This document shows positions 13,098 through 19,992 of a stretch of DNA of 64,000 nucleotides, one piece after another. The translations under genes were made by a program, and so were the position numbers. This DNA is from Xylanimonas cellulosilytica DSM 15894 (GTDB lineage: Bacteria > Actinomycetota > Actinomycetes > Actinomycetales > Cellulomonadaceae), in the NCBI RefSeq assembly GCF_000024965.1, contig NC_013530.1:2046001-2110000 (forward strand), given 5' to 3'. Every line of letters begins with the position of its first letter. Position 1 is the stretch's first letter. The notes under the pieces are model-generated. The model was given only the letters and a program-made list of their open reading frames with translations, searched no databases and was not told the origin of the DNA.

Positions 13098-13115
13098 TAT
13101 CTTGACATCAAGATA
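13098..13115. promoter_or_regulatory. MarR-type operator upstream of acnA
   Basis: TATCTTGACATCAAGATA is an 18-bp palindrome broken only at its central CA. It closely resembles TamR-type MarR sites reported upstream of aconitase in Streptomyces. It lies in the 168-bp gap before acnA, in AT-rich sequence that contrasts with its surroundings. The regulator gene is not in this window. Confidence 0.65.
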
Positions 13116-13159
13116 CTTAGGGCGCCCTCACCCGAGCCGCTCCTGCGAGGGGCCGCCAT

Positions 13160-13465
13160 TCAGACGGCGGGCCCGCCGACCTGGAAGTGGGCCTGCTCCA
13201 CGTCCGGCCCGTCATGGCGCTCGTCGTCCTCGGTGGCGGTACCGCGCACGACCGGTTCGCTCGCGGCGAGCCCGGCCAGGACGCCGTCGAGCCGCTGGTT
13301 CGGGTTCCCCGCGAGCTCCCGGGCGCGGCGCTCGCGCTTCCACCGTCGCCGAGCCGCGAGGTGCACCGAGAGGAAGACGGTGCCCAGCACCAGCACGAGC
13401 AGCCCCGCGGCGACGGCGAGAAGGATGACGTAGGGCATGCTCGGCCCCGCGGTCGTGGTCGGCAC
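13160..13465 (-). CDS. Small single-pass membrane protein
   Basis: 101 aa. A short N-terminal stretch is followed by one strong transmembrane helix (MPYVILLAVAAGLLVLVLG...) and a basic then acidic cytoplasmic tail (RRRWKRERRAREL; EDDERHDGPDVEQ). GTG 13465 is preferred because GAGGAG lies 7 nt before it; the ATG 27 nt downstream (MPYVILL) is the alternative. The protein is not recognised as a named family. It lies between the NYN RNase gene and acnA, all on the minus strand. Confidence 0.7.
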   Translation of the reverse strand: MPTTTAGPSMPYVILLAVAAGLLVLVLGTVFLSVHLAARRRWKRERRARELAGNPNQRLDGVLAGLAASEPVVRGTATEDDERHDGPDVEQAHFQVGGPAV

Positions 13466-13587
13466 TGGGAACTCCTCGGGCGGACGGACATTCGTGCTCC
13501 CCAGCGTAGGGGTACCCGACGACGGCCCGGGCGGACTGGCCGCCGCCCCACCCCGCCGCGGCTGCCCCGTGTCGGGTCGGCCCGCGG

Positions 13588-15042
13588 TCAGGCGCGTGCC
13601 GCCGCCATCAGCTGGTCGTATGCGCTCCAGAACGCCTCGCGGATCTCGTGCCGCTCCAGGTCGGACAGCTCGATCACGCCCATCGCCGCGGTGACGTCGA
13701 TCAGCAGCGCCTTGTCCACCTCGCGCGGGATGGACGGCCTGCCCAGCTCGAGCGCCCGCCACGCCGTCGGCGTCGAGCTCAGCGCCAGGGAGCTCAGCAC
13801 ACGGCCGACGACGGCGGCGACGGTCGCGCGGAACTCGTCGGCCCAGATGCCCGTGCGTGCGACGGCGTCGGGTGGGAGCGGGACGCCGTCGCCCTCGGGG
13901 CGGCGCATCGCGGCGGCGATGTCCTTGGGGGTGCGGGGTGCCGAGGGGACCGCCGGCAGGGCCGGCTCGGGCGTGGCGGCAGCCGGGGCCGGTGCGGCCG
14001 GAGTGGGTGCGGCCGGAGCAGGTGCGGGCGCCGGAGCAGGTGCCGGAGCGGTGGCTGGCTCCGGGGTGCCCGCTGGCGTCGGGCCTGGCCGAGGGCCAGG
14101 AACGGGGCCGGCACCGGGAACGGGTGCGGCACCGGGAACGGGTGCGGCACCGGGAACGCGTGCGGGGCCGGGTCGCGGGCCGGACGCACGCGTCGAGGTC
14201 GGACCGGGCGTCGGCGCCGTCGTTGGCGCCGCCGTCGGTGGCGTCCCCGTCGGCGTAGGCGTCGGCACGGGCTCCGGCCGAATCGGCTCGGAACCTGCCT
14301 GCGCCGCTTCGTCGGACGCGGCGCCCTCGGAGCCCGCCGCGTCGGTGGGCTCCGCGTCGGTGAGCAGTGCGTCGGTGAGCACTGCGTCGAGGCCCGGCTG
14401 CGCCGCTACGTCCTGCGCGGCGTCCGTCACCGTCTCGGCGTGGACGACGGCATCGTCGACGGCGACGTCGTCGTCGGCCTCGGTCACGCGGGGCCGCTCC
14501 ACCTTGAGCACGGCCTCGTCGACGAGCGCGCCGTCGATCACGTACACCTCGTCCGCGGCGCGCTGCAGGTGTCGGCTCACGGCGTGGGCGCTGCCGTGCG
14601 CGTCCGGCGCGGCGAGCAGGATCACCTCGACGCCGTGCACCTGGGCCTCCTCGACGGCCTCGGTGAAGTCGTCGTCGCCGGAGACGAGCAGGAACACCTC
14701 GGCAGCCTGGTTGCGCGCGTGCGTGACCAGGTCGAGGCCGAGCCGCAGGTCGACGCCCTTCTGCTGGCCGTCGATCCCGAACCGGCCGAGCCGCAGCTTC
14801 ACGCGCGGGAGCTCACCGATGCGCTGCTGCTGCGCGTCGGGGACGGCGTTGCGGGCTGAGTCGTACCAGTAGACCCGCAGCACGGGCAGGCCCGAGACCT
14901 GCTCCGCCTGACGCCGGATACCTTCGATGAGCTTCGAGAACTCCACGTGGATGCCGGAGCGCAACGACGTGCCGGTCACCCGGGTGGCGGCGGAGGCGAG
15001 CAGATAACCGGCGTCGATGAAGACGGAGCAGCGGGCAGGCAT
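13588..15042 (-). CDS. NYN-domain (PIN-like) ribonuclease with long Pro/Ala-rich linker
   Basis: 484 aa. Residues 1-185 form a NYN/LabA-like domain: VFIDAGYLL (first acidic residue), RVYWYDSA, GVDLRLGLDLV and FLLVSGDDDFTEAV, supplying the usual metal-binding aspartates. Such domains cut RNA. A low-complexity linker (about 215-385, with three perfect-to-near 18-bp repeats at 14111-14164 encoding PVPGAA) leads to a C-terminal helical domain (ALELGRPSIPREVDKALLIDV). The start at 15042 is fixed by the domain beginning at residue 7. The start codon lies in one arm of a perfect 15-bp hairpin (15031-15068), which should hinder translation initiation. Confidence 0.82.
   Translation of the reverse strand: MPARCSVFIDAGYLLASAATRVTGTSLRSGIHVEFSKLIEGIRRQAEQVSGLPVLRVYWYDSARNAVPDAQQQRIGELPRVKLRLGRFGIDGQQKGVDLRLGLDLVTHARNQAAEVFLLVSGDDDFTEAVEEAQVHGVEVILLAAPDAHGSAHAVSRHLQRAADEVYVIDGALVDEAVLKVERPRVTEADDDVAVDDAVVHAETVTDAAQDVAAQPGLDAVLTDALLTDAEPTDAAGSEGAASDEAAQAGSEPIRPEPVPTPTPTGTPPTAAPTTAPTPGPTSTRASGPRPGPARVPGAAPVPGAAPVPGAGPVPGPRPGPTPAGTPEPATAPAPAPAPAPAPAAPTPAAPAPAAATPEPALPAVPSAPRTPKDIAAAMRRPEGDGVPLPPDAVARTGIWADEFRATVAAVVGRVLSSLALSSTPTAWRALELGRPSIPREVDKALLIDVTAAMGVIELSDLERHEIREAFWSAYDQLMAAARA
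14111..14164. repeat. Three tandem 18-bp repeats in the NYN-protein linker
   Basis: The unit GCACCGGGAACGGGTGCG occurs at 14111, 14129 and 14147 (the last with one change). It encodes GAAPVP-type repeats in the flexible linker, so copy number could vary without changing the frame. Confidence 0.85.
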
Positions 15043-15068
15043 GGGGAAAGGTTCCCATGCCTGCCCGC
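15031..15068. promoter_or_regulatory. Perfect 15-bp hairpin spanning the NYN gene start codon
   Basis: Arms GCGGGCAGGCATGGG (15031-15045) and CCCATGCCTGCCCGC (15054-15068) are exact reverse complements around an 8-base loop. On the minus-strand transcript the loop precedes the arm that carries the ATG (15042-15040). This would sequester the start codon, and the ribosome site if any lies in the loop (AACCTTTC). It may be an autoregulatory or RNase-controlled structure. Confidence 0.7.
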
Positions 15069-15137
15069 CCCCGGAGGTCCGCCTGGGCCGCGCGGTCGCC
15101 TCCGCCGCCCGGGGCGTCGGCTCTGCGCGTCCTGCCG

Positions 15138-15154
15138 TCGGCTCAGCGAGCCGA
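15138..15154 (-). terminator. Possible terminator after the flotillin gene
   Basis: TCGGCT and AGCCGA pair around a CAGCG loop, 6 nt after the flotillin stop on the minus strand. The stem is short and has no T-run, so termination is only suggested. Confidence 0.35.
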
Positions 15155-15159
15155 GGCCG

Positions 15160-16638
15160 TCAGCTCAGCGAGCCCGGCGCGGTGATCCCGACCTGGCCCT
15201 GACCCTCCACCTGAGCCTGAGACTGACCGGAGAGGTACGTCGTCAGGAGTCCCATGATGTCCAGCCCGGTGGCCGCCTTGGCCACGGCGGGCACCTGGGT
15301 GAGCAGGTCGGTGGCGAGCGACGTGATCTTGGACGCGCCGGCCGCGTCACCGAGCACCGTGATGTTGTCGATCTCCCCCAGCGGCTTCGCGGCGGCCTCG
15401 ATCATCGCGGGCAGGGCGGTCAGGACCCGCTCGATGACGGCCTGCTGGCCGTACTTCTCGAACGCCTCCGCAAGCAGCGCGTTGGTGGCGGCCTCGGCCT
15501 CACCCTTGGCCCGGATCGCCTCGGCGTCCGCCTGGCCGTTGGCACGCGTCGCCTCGGCCTGAGCGAGACCCTGAGCCTTCAGCGAGTTCGCCAGACCCGT
15601 GCCCTCGGACTCCAGGCGCACCTTCTCCGCGACGGCGGCCCGCTCGACGGCCACAGCCCGCGCGGCGGCGTCCTTCTCGGCGGCGTACAGGTCGGCGTCC
15701 GCCTGCTTCTGCGCGGCGTACTGCTTGGCCTCGGCCTGCTTCTGCGCCGAGTAGAGGTCGGCATCCGCCTTGGCGCGCACGTCGGAGTCGAGACGCAGCT
15801 TGGTCAGCTCCACCTGCTGCTGCGCGTTGCCCTGCTCGGCACGGGTGATCTCGGCCTGCTGGGCGGCGGCCACCTTCGGCCCGACGGCGGCGGCCTCCGC
15901 CTGGGCGGCGTCGGTCTCCTTCTTGAACTCCGCCTCGCGCAGCGCGGCCATCTTGTTCGCCTCGGCGATCGCGATGCGTGCCTCGGCCTGGGCCTTGGCG
16001 GACTGCTGGGCGTTGGACGCCTCGGCGATCTCTGCCTCGCGGCGCACTGCCGCAGCCTGCGGGCGGCCCAGGTTGACGATGTAGTCGGCAGGCTCGGACT
16101 GGATCGCGTTGATCTGGAGCGTGTCGATCCGCAGACCCGACTCGCTGAGCGCCTTGGCGGCCTCGTCCTTGATCTCCGTGGCGAACTTCGCCCGGTCGGC
16201 GAGCACCTCCTCGACGGTCATGTTGCCGACGACGCCGCGCAGCGCGCCCGCGAGCACCGTGGCGACGACGCCGGGCACCTCCTCCTCACGGCCGAGGAAC
16301 CGCTGGGCGGCGGCGCGCACGCCCTCCGGGGTGCCGTCGATCTTGGCGAGGGCGACGGCGTCGACGGTCACCTTGATCTTGTCGGACGTGACGCCCTCGT
16401 CGACCCGCATCGGCACCTCGGTGGCGTCGAGCGAGATCGACGCGGAGCGCTGCACGAACGGGACGACGAACACGCCGGAGCCGATGACGACCTTGACGCC
16501 CTCGTTGCCGCCCTTGCCGCCGGTGATGACCAGCGCCTCGTTGGCCTTCGGGATGCGGTAGCGCGAGACGACGGCGCCGATGACGATCGCGACCACCAGC
16601 ACGAGGGCGGCGATGGCGAAGATGGCGGTAGGTGGCAT
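15160..16638 (-). CDS. Flotillin-like SPFH/band-7 protein
   Basis: 492 aa. An N-terminal membrane anchor (AIFAIAALVLVVAIVIGAVV) is followed by the SPFH domain (about 30-190; FVVPFVQRSASISLDATEVP) and a long Ala/Glu/Gln-rich coiled coil (about 200-380; repeated AEA, QKQAEAKQ) as in flotillins. Flotillins organise membrane microdomains. The ATG at 16638 follows GGAGG. The gene lies directly after an NfeD-like membrane protein on the same strand, the normal flotillin/NfeD pairing. Confidence 0.92.
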   Translation of the reverse strand: MPPTAIFAIAALVLVVAIVIGAVVSRYRIPKANEALVITGGKGGNEGVKVVIGSGVFVVPFVQRSASISLDATEVPMRVDEGVTSDKIKVTVDAVALAKIDGTPEGVRAAAQRFLGREEEVPGVVATVLAGALRGVVGNMTVEEVLADRAKFATEIKDEAAKALSESGLRIDTLQINAIQSEPADYIVNLGRPQAAAVRREAEIAEASNAQQSAKAQAEARIAIAEANKMAALREAEFKKETDAAQAEAAAVGPKVAAAQQAEITRAEQGNAQQQVELTKLRLDSDVRAKADADLYSAQKQAEAKQYAAQKQADADLYAAEKDAAARAVAVERAAVAEKVRLESEGTGLANSLKAQGLAQAEATRANGQADAEAIRAKGEAEAATNALLAEAFEKYGQQAVIERVLTALPAMIEAAAKPLGEIDNITVLGDAAGASKITSLATDLLTQVPAVAKAATGLDIMGLLTTYLSGQSQAQVEGQGQVGITAPGSLS

Positions 16639-16687
16639 GGGGCAGTCCTCCAGGACTTGTGGGTGGGAGAGCGGAGGCGGGGCGTGC

Positions 16688-17200
16688 TCAGGCCTGCTCG
16701 GGCGTGACCCGCACGACGTCGGGCGAGACCACGTCGGTGACCGTCACCAGGGCGCCGGCGGCGACGTCGATCGTGACGTGCGCCGTCAGGGTGCGCGGCG
16801 AGCCGGCGTACAGGACCCGCACCACGCCCGGTGTGCCGGGCACGGCGGCGGTGTCCATGACGCCGGTGACGCCGGCCAGTCCGGCCACCGTCCCCGCGCC
16901 GTCGGGCGTCGACTGCGCGCGCAGCACCGTGGTGAGCCAGGCGCAGCCCGCGGCGATCACCACGCCGACGCAGAGGGAGATCAGCACGGTCGCCCATGGG
17001 GGCAGGTCGGCGAGCGACTCCAGCGCCACGCCGGACCATCCGAACGCGCCGAGCCCGCCCGTGACGGCCAGCACCGACACCGACCCGTCACCGGGGAGGT
17101 CGATGTCGAAGGCGTCGAAGACGCCGTCGAACACCAGAGCGAGGAGGGCGACGAGCGTGGCGACGATGCCGACGACGAGAAATCCTGTGGTCACGGGCAC
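16688..17200 (-). CDS. NfeD-like membrane protein, flotillin partner
   Basis: 170 aa. Three hydrophobic segments (about residues 5-25, 40-60, 70-95) precede a C-terminal beta-rich domain (AGSPRTLTAHVTIDVAAGALVTVTDVV) resembling the NfeD/YuaF OB fold. It lies 49 bp upstream of the flotillin gene, and NfeD-type proteins commonly pair with flotillins. The GTG at 17200 has a weak ribosome site, so the start could be different by a few codons. Sequence similarity to NfeD is low by eye; the call leans on context. Confidence 0.65.
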   Translation of the reverse strand: MPVTTGFLVVGIVATLVALLALVFDGVFDAFDIDLPGDGSVSVLAVTGGLGAFGWSGVALESLADLPPWATVLISLCVGVVIAAGCAWLTTVLRAQSTPDGAGTVAGLAGVTGVMDTAAVPGTPGVVRVLYAGSPRTLTAHVTIDVAAGALVTVTDVVSPDVVRVTPEQA

Positions 17201-17270
17201 ATCGTGGCAGAACTGGATGCCTCACGGACAGTTTCCACAGGCACGGTTCCGCGGACCGAGCGTCCCGGGC

Positions 17271-18614
17271 TCAGCGGGTGAGGACGGCGACCGCCTCGAC
17301 GTGGTGGGTGTGCGGGAAGAGGTCGAACGCGCGCAGGTCGGCCAGCTCGTACCCGTGACCCGCGAAGTAGGCGACGTCGCGCGCCAGGGCGGCGGGATCG
17401 CAGGCGACGTAGACGACGCGGGCCGGGCCGCGCTGGACGATCGCCTCGACGACGCTGCGGCCGGCGCCGGCGCGCGGCGGGTCGAGGACGACGACGTCGG
17501 CCGCACCGACGCCGGCTCCCCCGCTGTCCCCGTCGGCAAGGACGCGGTCGACCGCTCCGAGGTGCAGCTCGACCTGGGGCAGGTGATGGGCGTTGCGCCG
17601 GGCGTCCTTGACCGCGCGGGTGTCCCCCTCGACGGCGACGACGCGGCCACCGGTGCCGACGACCCCGGCGAGGGGCAGGGTGAACAGGCCCGCGCCCGAG
17701 TACAGGTCGATGACGGTCGCACCGGAGGCGTCCCCGACGGCGTCGAGCACCGCCCCGCTGAGCACGGCGGGCGCCTCGCGGTGGTTCTGCCAGAAGCCGT
17801 CGGCGGCGACGCGGTACCGGAACGTCTCGGCCGGGCCCGCGGCGCGCAGCGGCGTCACGGACTCCCCGACCGCGCGGCGTGCGTTGGGTCGCCGGTCCAC
17901 GCGCCCGCCGCGCCACAGCTCGCCGTCGACGAGCAGCACCGGTTCCGAGCCGTCGGCCGGTGCCACCAGCTCGAGCCGCGCCCCCGGCGTCCAGCGGCGC
18001 GTGAACACGCCCTCGGCGTCGGCGAGCGCCGCGACGTCGGCGGTCCCGAGCGGCATCGCGTCGAGCGGGACGACGTCGTGGGAGCGGAACTTGCGCATGC
18101 CCGCCCGGCCCTCGCCGTCGGCGACGAGGTCGACCCTGGTCCGGTAGTGCAGGCCACCGCGGGCGTCGTCGCCGGGCGCAGCCTCGACGACCACCTCGCG
18201 GTCGATCTTCGCGAGCCGCTGCAGCTGTTCGCGGACGACGGCAGCCTTCCAGCGGCGCTGCCCGTCGAGCGAGACGAAGGCGAGCTCGCCGCCACCGACG
18301 CCGTCGGGACCGGCCTCGGGCCAGGCGGAGGGCACCCGGTCGGGGGACGGGTCGGCGAGCACCTCGAGCGCGTCGGCCCGCCAGAACTTGGGCCCGCCCT
18401 CGGTCACGACGGCGCGGACGCGCTCCCCCGGCAGGGCATGCCGCACGAACACGACGCGTCCCTCGTGCCGTGCGACGGCGTGACCGCCGTGCGCCACCGG
18501 CCCGACGACGAGCTCGAGCTCCGTCCCGGCGTCAGAGTCGACGGGACGAGGCCGGGGGCGGCGCTGGACGGGACGGGAGGGACGGCTGGGCCGAGAGGCA
18601 CGAGGCTGGGGCAC
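17271..18614 (-). CDS. TRAM-domain class I SAM-dependent RNA methyltransferase (TrmA/RlmD family)
   Basis: 447 aa. A basic N-terminal tail precedes a TRAM domain (LVVGPVAHGGHAVARHEGRV, about residues 33-90). The catalytic half shows the SAM-binding TVIDLYSGAGLFTLPLA and the motif VVLDPPRAGAGRSV, then VVYVACDPAALARDV, in which Cys of ACDP is the catalytic nucleophile for uridine C5 methylation. Target RNA (tRNA U54 or 23S rRNA) cannot be told from sequence alone. GTG 18614 is chosen since upstream sequence is repeat DNA. Its neighbour APC transporter is a standard actinobacterial association. Confidence 0.88.
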   Translation of the reverse strand: MPQPRASRPSRPSRPVQRRPRPRPVDSDAGTELELVVGPVAHGGHAVARHEGRVVFVRHALPGERVRAVVTEGGPKFWRADALEVLADPSPDRVPSAWPEAGPDGVGGGELAFVSLDGQRRWKAAVVREQLQRLAKIDREVVVEAAPGDDARGGLHYRTRVDLVADGEGRAGMRKFRSHDVVPLDAMPLGTADVAALADAEGVFTRRWTPGARLELVAPADGSEPVLLVDGELWRGGRVDRRPNARRAVGESVTPLRAAGPAETFRYRVAADGFWQNHREAPAVLSGAVLDAVGDASGATVIDLYSGAGLFTLPLAGVVGTGGRVVAVEGDTRAVKDARRNAHHLPQVELHLGAVDRVLADGDSGGAGVGAADVVVLDPPRAGAGRSVVEAIVQRGPARVVYVACDPAALARDVAYFAGHGYELADLRAFDLFPHTHHVEAVAVLTR

Positions 18615-18664
18615 GCCCCCTATCCTCGCAGCCTCGCCCGCAGACGGGCGCACGACCGTCCCGG

Positions 18665-18793
18665 CCCGAACGTCCCGCCACGTCGGCCAAGGGTCCAACG
18701 ACACCGACATCCCACGACGCTCACCATCGGACGGCCCCGAACGTCCCGCCACGTCGGCCAAGGGACCGACGACACCGACATCCCACGACGCTC
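18665..18793. repeat. Two 58-bp direct repeats
   Basis: The copies at 18665-18722 and 18736-18793 begin CCCGAACGTCCCGCCACGTC and end CCCACGACGCTC. They differ at about two positions and are separated by 13 bp. They fill the divergent gap between the methyltransferase and the AbiEi-like gene. No transposase, att site or tRNA is nearby. A loosely similar CGAATGTTCCCGGGTGGCG stretch occurs at about 4182-4206. Confidence 0.85.
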
Positions 18794-18886
18794 GGCCCAC
18801 CCAGTCGACGGGGCCGTCAGGTCTACGAGGGCTGAGGCTGTGGATAACGGGCACCATGGCAGGTCCGATGACGGTTTCCTGTGCTG

Positions 18887-19876
18887 ATGTCTCGTCGTCC
18901 CCCTCCCGTCCCCGCACCGCTCGTCGACCTCGCACGATCCCAGGCCGGGCTCGTCTCCACGTCCCAGTGCGTCTCGGCCGGGATGACGCGCCAGCAGGTG
19001 GTGGAACGGGCCGGCCGCAAGGAGTGGGAGCGCGTGACGCGCGGTGTCTACGACACAGGTGTCCACGACCCCGAGATGAACCTCTGGGACCGCCGCCGAC
19101 GCCGCGGGGCACTGATCGGGCCGCTGGCGTTCCCCGGCAGCATCGTGACCGGCACACCCGCGCTCGTGCTCCAGGGCATCGAAGGAACCCCGCAGGAGAT
19201 CTCCCCGGAAGTCACGATCGCGGACGGGTCGTCGCGCGTCGGCCAGGGGCCGGTCGTCGTCCGCCGCGTCCCGCTCACCCGGTTCGACGTCGTCGACGGA
19301 GTCCGCGTGGCTACCGTCGAGGACGCCCTGGCGCAGGCCGTGCCACGGCTCGGCGAGCGGCACGCGCTCGCGGTCATGGACTCCGCGCTCCACCACGGAC
19401 TCGTCGACGTGGCAGGGCTGGCGCGCGCTCATGCTGCCGCTGCCGGGCACCGAGGTGTCGCCAGGACGCACGAGTGGTGGGGCCTGGCCGACGGACGCGC
19501 CGAGTCGCCGGCCGAGACCTGGGCGCGCCGGGCGTGCCTGCGGCTGGGCATCCCGCCCGACGTGCTCCAGCTCGAGGTCGTCTCGGCGAATGGTGACGTC
19601 GTCGCGCGCGTCGACCTCGCGTGGCTCCTGCCGGACGGCGGCGTGCTGCTGGCCGAGATCGACGGCCGCGACGAGCACTCGACGCCGGCCGCGCTGCTGT
19701 GGGACCGCACGCGCCAGAACCTCCTCGCCTCGCGCCGGACGATCATCCGGCGGTACACCGGTCGCGAGGCGTGGACGGGCGCGCTCGCGACACCCATCCA
19801 GCGGGTGCTGCGCAGCACCGGGTGGCGGCCGCGCCCCGTCCCCGACCGCGTCGTGCTCCGCCTGGAAGACCTCTGA
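18887..19876 (+). CDS. AbiEi antitoxin-like / DUF559-like protein
   Basis: 329 aa. The N-terminus resembles the winged helix of type IV antitoxins (LVSTSQCVSAGMTRQQVVERAGRKEWERVTRGVY). The C-terminal part (about 205-310) has endonuclease-fold features: SPAETWARRACLRLG, RVDLAWLLPDGGVLLAEIDG with the acidic D...E pair, then DRTRQNLLA. Such proteins are abundant in actinobacteria, often without a cognate AbiEii toxin, and none is adjacent here. The start may be GTG 18881 or ATG 18887. A 58-bp direct repeat lies upstream. Confidence 0.75.
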   Translation: MSRRPPPVPAPLVDLARSQAGLVSTSQCVSAGMTRQQVVERAGRKEWERVTRGVYDTGVHDPEMNLWDRRRRRGALIGPLAFPGSIVTGTPALVLQGIEGTPQEISPEVTIADGSSRVGQGPVVVRRVPLTRFDVVDGVRVATVEDALAQAVPRLGERHALAVMDSALHHGLVDVAGLARAHAAAAGHRGVARTHEWWGLADGRAESPAETWARRACLRLGIPPDVLQLEVVSANGDVVARVDLAWLLPDGGVLLAEIDGRDEHSTPAALLWDRTRQNLLASRRTIIRRYTGREAWTGALATPIQRVLRSTGWRPRPVPDRVVLRLEDL

Positions 19877-19992
19877 CCCCACGTTGCCCGGGACGAACGA
19901 CCCGGGAAGTCGGCGTCGTGCCCCCGCACACCGACCGGGCGGGACGCTCGGCACCGATCCGGCGGCGACAGGGCGTGCCGCGCTCGCGCGGG

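Noticed and set aside
19887-19906. Terminator between the AbiEi-like and APC genes
   Set aside because: Two CCCGGG blocks 8 bp apart could pair, but each is self-palindromic and the stem is only 6 bp without a T-run.
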